Positions 7,057 through 12,611 of a stretch of DNA of 12,611 nucleotides are shown one piece after another; position 1 is the stretch's first letter; each line of letters starts with the position of its first letter. The position numbers were made by a program, and so were the translations under genes. The notes below the pieces were generated by a model. That model did not search any database and had not been told where the DNA came from. It saw nothing but the letters and a program-made list of their open reading frames with translations. Source of the stretch: an uncultured Burkholderiales bacterium (GTDB lineage: Bacteria; Pseudomonadota; Gammaproteobacteria; Burkholderiales; Burkholderiaceae). The stretch covers positions 1-12,611 of the forward strand of contig CAIMWY010000207.1 in assembly GCA_903845315.1 (NCBI GenBank). The letters are read 5' to 3'.

Positions 7057-7142
7057 GGAGAGCTTTTCAGCGTGTCGCAGGCCGGGTGGCCTTAGCGCGT
7101 GTCTCAAACGTTGAAAACACCCACCCACCCGAAGGATTCATC

Positions 7143-7394
7143 ATGGTCGTCATTCGACTCTCCCGCGGCGGCTCTAAAGCCCGTCCATTTTTTAACATTG
7201 TTGTGGCAGACAAGCGCGTTCGTCGCGATGGTCGCTTCATCGAACGTATCGGTTTTTACAACCCGATCGCCAAAGGCGGCGAAGAAGGTTTGCGCATTGC
7301 GCAAGACCGTTTGTCCCACTGGGCCGGCGTGGGCGCGCAATGCTCGTCTACTGTCGAGCGTTTGATCAAGCAAGCTGCTAAAGCAGCAGCTTAA
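7143..7394 (+). CDS. rpsP: 30S ribosomal protein S16
   Basis: An 83-aa protein of the small ribosomal subunit, needed for correct assembly of the 16S rRNA 5' and central domains. The sequence opens [20 protein letters not shown] and continues [21 protein letters not shown], the highly conserved S16 core; [21 protein letters not shown] forms the C-terminal part. The ATG at 7143 is chosen because GAAGGA (7131-7136) lies 6 nt upstream and the protein then begins with the universal MVxIRL; an earlier in-frame GTG at 7086 is not needed. It is the first gene of the canonical rpsP-rimM-trmD-rplS operon and is followed by rimM after 19 nt. Confidence 0.97.
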   Translation: MVVIRLSRGGSKARPFFNIVVADKRVRRDGRFIERIGFYNPIAKGGEEGLRIAQDRLSHWAGVGAQCSSTVERLIKQAAKAAA

Positions 7395-7413
7395 TCAGGC
7401 ACAAGGCACGGCG

Positions 7414-7977
7414 GTGGCGTTGGACTTGGAGCCTGCAGATTTACCTGCAGATGCCATTGAAGTCGGACGCATCGCCGATGCTTGGGGTATCAAGGGGTGG
7501 TTCAAAGTTCTGCCCTACAGCGCTTCTCCGGAAGCGCTTTTTTCTTCCAAACGCTGGTATTTACAGCCTTCGGAAAGAGGCGTCAAGACCTTTTCAGGTA
7601 CGGTGCTTTTGAAGATCATCGAAGCCAAAGATCATTCCGATACGGTGGTGGCCAGTGCCCAAGAGGTCGCCGATCGCACCGCGGCTGAGGCTCTGAAAGG
7701 TGCGCGCATTTTCGTTGCCCGCTCCAGTTTTCCCACCCCAGATGCAGACGAGTTCTACTGGGTTGATTTGATAGGTTTGCAGGTGGTCAACCGAGAAGAC
7801 GTTGGCCTCGGCCAAGTCAAAGAGTTGCTGCATACCGGTCCACAAACCGTTCTTGTGTTGAGCTACCAAGAGGGTGATGCGGTCAAAGAGCGCATGATTC
7901 CCTTTGTGGGGGTTTACATCGATGCGGTAGATTTGTTAGCCCGCCGCATCACGGCCGATTGGCAGCCCGATTATTGA
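7414..7977 (+). CDS. rimM: Ribosome maturation factor RimM
   Basis: A 187-aa assembly factor that binds S19 in the 30S head and helps late maturation of the 16S rRNA 3' domain. The N-terminal RimM barrel is marked by IEVGRIADAWGIKGWFKVLP (15-34). The C-terminal PRC-barrel domain begins near EFYWVDLIGLQVV (113-125) and includes LGQVKELLHTGPQTVLVL (132-149) and the conserved MIPFVGVYIDAVDLLARRI (161-179). The start is a GTG at 7414 with AAGG (7403-7406) 7 nt upstream; it keeps the barrel complete with a short acidic lead of about 13 residues. It lies between rpsP and trmD with gaps of 19 and 21 nt, the usual order. Length is normal for the family. Confidence 0.95.
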   Translation: MALDLEPADLPADAIEVGRIADAWGIKGWFKVLPYSASPEALFSSKRWYLQPSERGVKTFSGTVLLKIIEAKDHSDTVVASAQEVADRTAAEALKGARIFVARSSFPTPDADEFYWVDLIGLQVVNREDVGLGQVKELLHTGPQTVLVLSYQEGDAVKERMIPFVGVYIDAVDLLARRITADWQPDY

Positions 7978-7998
7978 GGCACTCGACTGAGCTCATTT

Positions 7999-8760
7999 GT
8001 GCGTTTTGACATCATCACTTTGTTTCCTGAGTTGTTTGATCCGTTTTTAAAAAGCGGTGTGACACGACGGGCCTACGAGACTGGAACGGTTTTGGTTCGC
8101 TTGTGGAATCCACGCGATTTCGCTCAAGGTAATTACCGTCGTGTGGACGACCGACCTTTCGGGGGTGGGCCAGGCATGGTGATGATGGCTGAGCCCTTGC
8201 TCTTGTGTTTGAATGCCATCCGTGCAGAGCGAGTGCAAAACCGCGAAGAGGCGCCGTTGGTGTTGTTTTCCCCCATCGGCGAGGTCATGCGCCATGCTTT
8301 GGTGCAGCGTTGGTCTGACAGTGCTGGCGCTGTGCTGCTGTGCGGGCGTTATGAGGGGATTGACCAGCGCTTTATAGACACGCATGTAGATTTACAAATC
8401 AGTTTGGGCGACTTTGTGCTGTCTGGTGGTGAATTGGCTGCCATGGCATTGCTGGATGCTGTGGCGCGCCTCCAGCCGGGGGTGCTCAATGACGAAGGCA
8501 GCCATCAGTTGGATAGTTTTAATCCGGCGCTCGATGGTTTGTTGGATTGCCCGCACTACACGCGACCTGAGGTGTGGGAGGGGCAGGGGGTTCCGCCTGA
8601 GTTGCTGTCGGGGCACCATCAGCAAATTGAGCGTTGGCGCAGAGATCAACGCCTGTTGCTGACTGCGCGGCGACGCCCTGAATTGATCTTGGCCGCACGT
8701 GCAGCACAACGACTCACGGCTGCGGATGAGGCTGTGTTATCGGTTCAAAAACCGCTATAA
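7999..8760 (+). CDS. trmD: tRNA (guanine-N1)-methyltransferase
   Basis: A 253-aa SPOUT-class enzyme that methylates G37 of tRNAs read with a following G36, using S-adenosylmethionine, and so prevents frameshifting. It acts as a dimer with a deep trefoil knot. Visible blocks: MRFDIITLFPELF (1-13); RRVDDRPFGGGPGMVM (47-62); the knot region LLCGRYEGIDQRF (113-125) and SLGDFVLSGGELAAMALLDA (135-154); Arg157 and, in QLDSF (170-174), Asp172, which corresponds to the catalytic base of the E. coli enzyme; and CPHYTRPEVWEG (184-195). The start is a GTG at 7999, chosen because it gives the standard N-terminus; no strong ribosome-binding site precedes it, so it may depend on coupling with rimM. The stop codon overlaps a TATAAT that probably belongs to an rplS promoter. 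Confidence 0.96.
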   Translation: MRFDIITLFPELFDPFLKSGVTRRAYETGTVLVRLWNPRDFAQGNYRRVDDRPFGGGPGMVMMAEPLLLCLNAIRAERVQNREEAPLVLFSPIGEVMRHALVQRWSDSAGAVLLCGRYEGIDQRFIDTHVDLQISLGDFVLSGGELAAMALLDAVARLQPGVLNDEGSHQLDSFNPALDGLLDCPHYTRPEVWEGQGVPPELLSGHHQQIERWRRDQRLLLTARRRPELILAARAAQRLTAADEAVLSVQKPL

Positions 8761-8761
8761 T
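8756..8761 (+). promoter_or_regulatory. Candidate internal -10 element for rplS
   Basis: A perfect TATAAT overlaps the trmD stop codon and shares the context GCTATAAT with the rpsP promoter. No good -35 hexamer stands 15-19 bp upstream. Directly before it, CGGTT-CAAA-AACCG (8741-8754) could form a hairpin. A start site just downstream would give rplS its own transcript with a leader of about 80 nt, in addition to read-through from rpsP. This is inference from the hexamer and the position. Confidence 0.45.
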
Positions 8762-8762
8762 C

Positions 8763-8817
8763 AAAGGCTTTTCGATCCTCTGATCGGCCGCTTCTCGCCA
8801 CTGTGCTTGAAGCCTTT
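8763..8817 (+). other. Possible structured leader of rplS (nested inverted repeats)
   Basis: In the 90-bp gap between trmD and rplS, AAAGGCTT (8763-8770) and AAGCCTTT (8810-8817) are perfect 8-bp inverted copies that can close a stem of about 55 nt. Inside it, CGATC-CTCT-GATCG (8773-8786) makes a second, small hairpin. No T tract follows, so this is not a terminator. It ends 23 nt before the ribosome-binding site AGAGGA (8841-8846). It might be a regulatory leader or a processing site; no known element is recognised. Confidence 0.35.
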
Positions 8818-8850
8818 TGTGTAGCGCGATCAAGATCTTTAGAGGAAACC

Positions 8851-9245
8851 ATGAACCTGATCCAAACCCTCGAGGCAGAAGAAATTGCTCGCCTCGGTAA
8901 AGTCATCCCAGAATTCGCACCAGGCGACACAGTCATTGTGAGCGTCAACGTGGTTGAAGGCACCCGCAAGCGTGTTCAAGCCTACGAAGGTGTGGTGATT
9001 GCCAAGCGCAATCGTGGCCTCAACAGCGGCTTTACTGTGCGTAAAGTGTCAGCGGCGAAGGTGTTGAGCGTACTTTCCAAACATACAGCCCCCTGATCGC
9101 CAGCATTGAAGTGAAGCGTCGCGGCGATGTGCGTCGTGCCAAGTTGTACTACTTGCGTGACCGCAGCGGCAAGTCGGCTCGCATCAAAGAAAAATTGGTC
9201 AGCAAGTCGGCAGCAGCCTCCAAGGCTGCAGCCGCTGCAAAGTGA
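8851..9245 (+). CDS. rplS: 50S ribosomal protein L19, frameshifted by a one-base deletion
   Basis: L19 sits at the 30S-50S interface and is normally essential or nearly so. The first 67 codons read as L19 ([20 protein letters not shown], then [20 protein letters not shown] and [20 protein letters not shown]). After the serine codon at 9049-9051 the frame is lost: as written it continues with 14 unrelated residues to a stop at 9094-9096 (81 aa). From 9054 the -1 frame resumes perfect L19 sequence, [40 protein letters not shown] and [11 protein letters not shown], to a TGA at 9243-9245. Adding one base before GC at 9052 restores a 131-aa protein of normal length, with serine as the likely codon (TCA-AGC). 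No slippery heptamer is present for programmed frameshifting, so a sequencing or assembly error is the likeliest cause. An AGAGGA lies 4 nt before the ATG. It is the last gene of the rpsP operon and is followed by a terminator. Confidence 0.93.
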
Positions 9246-9280
9246 GTCGTCTCTAAGCGATTTACTTTTTGCCAGTCAAG

Positions 9281-9315
9281 AAGCCACCCCAAGTCAGTGC
9301 TTGCGGTGGCTTTTT
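9281..9315 (+). terminator. Rho-independent terminator of the rpsP-rimM-trmD-rplS operon
   Basis: AAGCCACC (9281-9288) pairs with GGTGGCTT (9305-9312). Inside, CAAG (9290-9293) pairs with CTTG (9300-9303) around a TCAGTG loop, giving 12 base pairs with one C-C mismatch. Five T residues follow (9311-9315). It lies 36 bp after the true rplS stop. The T tract ends 2 nt before the start codon of the Nudix gene. Confidence 0.85.
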
Positions 9316-9317
9316 CT

Positions 9318-9992
9318 ATGTCTAAATCCCATGTGTACGATCCCCAGCAAGTTCCCGTGATCCGGGTGGATCGGCATTTGTCGCCTGTCCCGCAAGACCG
9401 ACTGACGCCACAGGCCCTGATCGCGCGATTTGCCAATCCACCGATTTGGCAGCCTGAGTTGGTGCGCGAGCGTAAATTCATGGACCGGGAACCGGCCCAA
9501 GCGGCGGTGTTGGTTGGGGTGGTCATGCGCGAGCATCCCACCGTGTTGTTGACACAACGTACGGCGCATTTGTCCACCCATTCAGGACAAATTGCTTTTG
9601 CAGGCGGAAAGTCAGATGCGGGGGATGTTGATGCAGCTGCGACCGCTTTGCGTGAGGCCCATGAAGAGGTGGGGCTTGATGCTCGGCATGTGAAGGTTTT
9701 GGGCGAATTGCCGATGTACATCACGGGTTCCGCCTTCTACGTCACACCTGTAGTGGCCTTGATATCCGCCGAAATGACTCTGCAACCCAATCCATTTGAG
9801 GTGGCCCACGCATTTGAGGTGCCGCTGGCTTTTTTGATGAACCCAGCCAACCACCGCTGGCACCGCGTTGAGCACGAAGGTTTTCAGCGTGAGTGGTTGT
9901 CTATGCCTTACCAAGATGGCGCAGATCAGCGGTTTATTTGGGGCGCAACCGCTGGCATGTTGCGAAATTTCTATTGTTTTTTGCAGGCTTGA
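9318..9992 (+). CDS. CoA pyrophosphatase-type Nudix hydrolase (NudL-like)
   Basis: A 224-aa Nudix hydrolase, predicted to cleave coenzyme A or related nucleoside diphosphate derivatives into 3',5'-ADP and 4'-phosphopantetheine. It carries the CoA-pyrophosphatase signature LLTQRTAHLSTHSGQIAFAGG (77-97 in sequence), where LLTxR and the spaced G...F.GG fit, but the usual FPGG reads FAGG (94-97). The Nudix catalytic core REAHEEVGL (112-120) is complete. WGATAGMLR (208-216) is the conserved C-terminal block. The N-terminal 50 residues are an extension relative to E. coli NudL, as seen in other Comamonadaceae by recall. The ATG at 9318 is chosen; GTG codons at 9297 and 9306 lie inside the terminator hairpin. 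The only ribosome-binding candidate, GGTGG (9305-9309), is also in that hairpin. The next gene follows after 34 nt. Confidence 0.88.
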   Translation: MSKSHVYDPQQVPVIRVDRHLSPVPQDRLTPQALIARFANPPIWQPELVRERKFMDREPAQAAVLVGVVMREHPTVLLTQRTAHLSTHSGQIAFAGGKSDAGDVDAAATALREAHEEVGLDARHVKVLGELPMYITGSAFYVTPVVALISAEMTLQPNPFEVAHAFEVPLAFLMNPANHRWHRVEHEGFQREWLSMPYQDGADQRFIWGATAGMLRNFYCFLQA

Positions 9993-10026
9993 TGGCGATA
10001 CCTAGGGTGCCCGTTATCATCAGAGC

Positions 10027-11013
10027 ATGAGTTTTTTGGCCCTGCTTTTTGCGTTGTTGATCGAACAAGCCAGACCTTTGTCCTCGGACAACTTGGTGCG
10101 GCGCAGCCTACGCAGTTGGATTGTTTGGGTCAGTCGGAGCTTGGACGCAGGTCACCCCGAATTGGCTTGGACCACTTGGTCCTTGGCTGTAGGCATTCCC
10201 ACCTTGCTGACTTTGTTGCTGCATTGGGCCTTGTTGTATTTTTTAGGTTGGCCGGTGGCCATGGTGTGGAGTGTGTGCGTGTTGTACGCATCTTTGGGTT
10301 TTCGCCAATTCAGCCACCACTTCACCGACATCCGTGATGCCTTAGATGCCGGGGATGAGCCCTTGGCGCGACAACTTTTAGCGAGATGGCAGCACGTCTC
10401 GGTGGGTACCTTGCCACGTAGCGAGTTGCTGCGCCATGTCATTGAACATTCGGTGCTGTCAGCGCATCGGCACGTATTCGGAGTGTTGGCTTGGTTTTCT
10501 GTGCTGGCCGCTTTGGGTTTGGGGCCGGCGGGGGCCGTGATGTATCGCATGAGTGCTTGGGCCAACCAAGCCTGGCGGACTACAGAAAAACACGACAAAA
10601 ATTGGGTCAGCAAGCCCTTGCAGCTAGCAGCCCTGTCAGCTTGGCGCTGGGTGGACTGGTTACCGGCACGCATCACGGCGGTAGCCTTTGCTGTTGTGGG
10701 TAATTTTGAAGAAGCCATCGATTGTTGGCGCAACCATGCGCAGCGCTTTCCAGACGACAACGATGGCGTGGTGTTGTCTGCCACCTCGGGTGCATTGAAT
10801 GTGCGTTTAGGCGGGGAGGCCTTGGATGCGCAGGCCACAGCAGATTCGGGTGTGGTTCACGACACGGGCCCAAGTTTGCAAGACAGTGAGAGCACCCCCG
10901 GCCGTGTGCCAGAGTTGGCCCATCTCTCGAGCGTGGTCGGCTTGGTGTGGCGCACCGTAGTGCTGTGGATGGTGCTGTTAGCCTTGCTCACATTGGCGCG
11001 TTTGCTGGGCTAG
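10027..11013 (+). CDS. CobD/CbiB-family membrane protein, AmpE-like
   Basis: A 328-aa inner-membrane protein with hydrophobic segments at about 1-12, 52-73, 76-91, 152-175 and 308-328. Overall it falls in the CobD/CbiB family, whose true members attach aminopropanol to cobyric acid in cobalamin synthesis. The conserved NxxDG region of CbiB is not seen: the matching stretch reads EHSVLSAHRHVFGVLAWF (140-157). The C-terminal half, VDWLPARITAVAFAVVGNFEEAIDCW (209-234), and the final membrane helix resemble AmpE of E. coli, as I recall it (LDWVPVRLAGVVYALIG...). AmpE is an inner-membrane protein linked to beta-lactamase induction, of unknown mechanism. No other cobalamin gene is nearby. It follows the Nudix gene by 34 nt and converges on rsgA with 13 nt between stops. 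A role in cobalamin synthesis should not be assumed. Confidence 0.8.
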   Translation: MSFLALLFALLIEQARPLSSDNLVRRSLRSWIVWVSRSLDAGHPELAWTTWSLAVGIPTLLTLLLHWALLYFLGWPVAMVWSVCVLYASLGFRQFSHHFTDIRDALDAGDEPLARQLLARWQHVSVGTLPRSELLRHVIEHSVLSAHRHVFGVLAWFSVLAALGLGPAGAVMYRMSAWANQAWRTTEKHDKNWVSKPLQLAALSAWRWVDWLPARITAVAFAVVGNFEEAIDCWRNHAQRFPDDNDGVVLSATSGALNVRLGGEALDAQATADSGVVHDTGPSLQDSESTPGRVPELAHLSSVVGLVWRTVVLWMVLLALLTLARLLG

Positions 11014-11026
11014 GAGATCGCGCTGC

Positions 11027-11914
11027 TCAGTAATGGGCGGGCTGAGTGAGCTCTGAAAATAACAAACCGTACAAGCGATAGCGCGAGGCGCTGATGATGC
11101 CTTTTTCGACCGCATCGCGAACGCCACAACTGGGCTCATGCAAATGCGTGCAGTTGTAAAACTTGCAATGCGTCACATGCGGTTTGAAGTCTGGCATGTA
11201 AGCCGCTAACTGCATGGCGTCGATGTGGTGTAGGCCAAATTCTTGAAATCCCGGCGAGTCAATCAACCCAGTTTGTCGCTTTGCGTCGACCCAGTGCCAA
11301 GTGGTTGCTGTCGTTGTGTGCTTGCCTGAATTGAGCGCATGCGAAATCTCCTTAGTGGCTACGTTGGCATTTGGAATCAGCGCATTGACCATGGTGCTCT
11401 TGCCTGTTCCCGAGGGGCCAAGCACTAAGGTGGTTTTATTGGCGAGTCGCTCAGGTAAATCGCTCAAATCCCCGCTTTTGAGCGCTAGAGAAAGTACGGT
11501 GTAGCCCATGGCTAAATAGGGCGATAAGCGGGCGAAAGCATGCTCAAACAAGACTGTTAAATCACGTTTATTGAGTGCAATCACGGGTGTGATGTGCTCT
11601 GCTTCTGCCGCGATCAAGGCCCGCGCGAGCTGCATTTCTGAAAACTCTGGCTCAGCCGCCAACAAGATCAACACTTGGTCCAAGTTGGCTGCAAAAGACT
11701 TGGTCCGCATTTCATCTTGCCGGTAAAACAAGTTGCGCCGGGGCTCTACTTTTTCAATGGTTCCTTCATCTTCACTGGCTAGCCATTGCACAAGGTCGCC
11801 CACCACGACCTGACTTTTCTTGCCACGTGGGTGGCATATGCGGCGTTCTCCGTCAGGAGACTCCACCACGCAATGGCGACCGTGGGTGGCAATCACCAAG
11901 CCGCCGAGCGTCAT
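11027..11914 (-). CDS. rsgA: Small ribosomal subunit biogenesis GTPase RsgA
   Basis: A 295-aa circularly permuted GTPase that checks late 30S maturation and releases when GTP is hydrolysed. Order of domains: an N-terminal OB-fold (about 1-70) for rRNA contact; the permuted G domain with G4 NKRD (115-118) before G1 GPSGTGKST (166-174) and G3 DSPG (219-222); and a C-terminal zinc site made by Cys250, Cys255, His257 and Cys263 in CKFYNCTHLHEPSC. The permuted motif order is diagnostic. The start at 11914 overlaps the stop of the upstream M48 peptidase gene as ATGA, which suggests translational coupling. Length is slightly below the E. coli protein, which has a longer N-terminal tail, and is normal for Burkholderiales. 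It converges on the AmpE-like gene with no visible terminator between. Confidence 0.95.
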   Translation of the reverse strand: MTLGGLVIATHGRHCVVESPDGERRICHPRGKKSQVVVGDLVQWLASEDEGTIEKVEPRRNLFYRQDEMRTKSFAANLDQVLILLAAEPEFSEMQLARALIAAEAEHITPVIALNKRDLTVLFEHAFARLSPYLAMGYTVLSLALKSGDLSDLPERLANKTTLVLGPSGTGKSTMVNALIPNANVATKEISHALNSGKHTTTATTWHWVDAKRQTGLIDSPGFQEFGLHHIDAMQLAAYMPDFKPHVTHCKFYNCTHLHEPSCGVRDAVEKGIISASRYRLYGLLFSELTQPAHY

Positions 11915-12611
11915 GTGTTAATCCGCGCCAAGCGTTGTGAGGCAGGTGGATGCGAGTAATAAAACGCCACAAACCATGGGTCGGGCGTGAGCGTTGCAGC
12001 ATTGTCTTGGTAGAGCTTGAGCAGTGCGCTGCCCAAGGCCTTGGCATCACTGTTGGCCACGGCATAAGCGTCTGCCTCAAACTCAAAGCGCCGGGATCGG
12101 CGAGCCGATATGGGTGAAACAAAAAAGGTAACCAGAGGCAGTACCAGCATGAACAAAAGAAGGGCCAGTGCACTATTGCCGCCGTTCAGGTTAGGGGTCA
12201 CCCCAAGCCCGGTGTAAAACCACACCTGCTGCGACAGCCAACCCAACAGAGCCAAGCCAGCAAGACTGACGGCAAAGCTGGTGAGCATCATTTTCAAAAT
12301 ATGGCGATGCTTGAAGTGCCCCAGTTCATGGGCGAGCACCGCTTCCATTTCATCGCCATTGAGTTGTGCCAGCAAGGTGTCGAAAAACACCACCCGTTTG
12401 GCAGAACCTAGCCCTGTGAAAAAAGCGTTGGAGTGGGCTGAACGGCGGCTGCCATCCATGACAAAAAAACCTTTGGCGGTGAAGCCCGAACGCGTCATCA
12501 GTGCTGTCACGCGGTCTTTCAACGTGGCATCTTCCAAAGGGGTGAACTTATTGAACAAAGGCATGATCACATTGGGCGCAATCCACATCACCAGCAATTG
12601 GTAGGCGACCA
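11911..12611 (-). CDS. M48 family metallopeptidase (Ste24/CAAX protease 1-like), 5' end missing
   Basis: Membrane-bound zinc protease; 232 codons plus the stop are in the window and the N-terminal part lies beyond 12611. The zinc motif HELGH is encoded at 12330-12316 in AVLAHELGHFKHRH, and the third ligand is the glutamate of FEFEAD (codon 12078-12076). NVIMPLFNKFTPLED, just inside the right edge, and FVMDGSRRSAHSNAFFTG are typical of the Ste24-type branch (MEROPS M48A) rather than HtpX. Two hydrophobic stretches follow the HELGH motif. Bacterial members probably act in membrane protein quality control; their substrates are mostly unknown. The stop overlaps the rsgA start (ATGA). A TTG at 12597 is internal, not the real start, because the reading frame is open and family-like up to the edge. 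Confidence 0.9.
   Translation of the reverse strand, partial: VAYQLLVMWIAPNVIMPLFNKFTPLEDATLKDRVTALMTRSGFTAKGFFVMDGSRRSAHSNAFFTGLGSAKRVVFFDTLLAQLNGDEMEAVLAHELGHFKHRHILKMMLTSFAVSLAGLALLGWLSQQVWFYTGLGVTPNLNGGNSALALLLFMLVLPLVTFFVSPISARRSRRFEFEADAYAVANSDAKALGSALLKLYQDNAATLTPDPWFVAFYYSHPPASQRLARINT

Noticed and set aside
7111..7130. CACC-type short repeat before the rpsP ribosome-binding site
   Set aside because: Three units only; too short to count as a tandem repeat with a role.
9046..9060. Programmed ribosomal frameshifting as an explanation for split rplS
   Set aside because: No slippery heptamer or stimulatory structure is apparent at the junction, and L19 is not known to be recoded; a base-call error is simpler.
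9127..9360. A possible small gene between rplS and the Nudix gene
   Set aside because: It overlaps the distal, frame-restored part of L19 and the terminator hairpin; the L19 reading explains the conservation.
1..12611. A mobile element, defence system, CRISPR array or biosynthetic cluster
   Set aside because: Read on both strands, nearly all of the window is accounted for by conserved housekeeping genes; no transposase, integrase, repeat array, tRNA or unusual gene block was seen.

Overview
The window is an ordinary chromosomal housekeeping segment of a betaproteobacterium. The gene order (purM | AI-2E-type permease - hda - HAD phosphatase - pcnB - folK, then rpsP-rimM-trmD-rplS, and an M48 protease next to rsgA) and the protein sequences are what I expect of Burkholderiales, most likely Comamonadaceae (Limnohabitans/Rhodoferax-like). 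That placement rests on recall, not on a search. I see no tRNA, rRNA, CRISPR array, insertion sequence, phage gene or island signature, and coding density is about 95%.

Layout. (1) Positions 1-116, minus: the start of purM, diverging from the next operon. (2) Positions 203-4681, plus: a tightly packed run of permease, Hda (regulatory inactivation of DnaA), HAD-IB phosphatase, poly(A) polymerase I and FolK; gaps are 0-11 nt and two junctions look translationally coupled. (3) Positions 4682-4912: the longest gap (231 bp), AT-rich, with a good match to a PhoB box just upstream of (4) a phosphate module at 4913-6584, a PhoU-like DUF47 protein plus a PiT-family phosphate transporter. (5) Positions 6586-7032, minus: a small TM2-domain membrane protein, tail-to-tail with pit (1 nt apart) and head-to-head with rpsP. 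(6) Positions 7051-9315, plus: the translation operon rpsP-rimM-trmD-rplS with recognisable TATAAT elements, a structured leader before rplS and an intrinsic terminator at the end. rplS as given carries a one-base deletion near 9051 that breaks the reading frame. (7) Positions 9318-11013, plus: a CoA-pyrophosphatase-type Nudix hydrolase and an AmpE/CobD-like membrane protein. (8) Positions 11027-12611, minus: an M48 (Ste24/CAAX protease 1-like) peptidase, 5' end outside the window, and rsgA, coupled by an ATGA overlap.

Functionally the window groups ribosome building and maturation (S16, RimM, TrmD, L19, RsgA), RNA decay (PcnB), control of replication initiation (Hda), nucleotide and cofactor metabolism (PurM, FolK, CoA Nudix) and phosphate uptake. 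I found no convincing new biological system. The points most worth a second look are the rplS frameshift, the Pho box before DUF47-pit, the terminator that ends at the Nudix start codon, the possible rplS leader structure and the AmpE-like character of the CobD-family protein.
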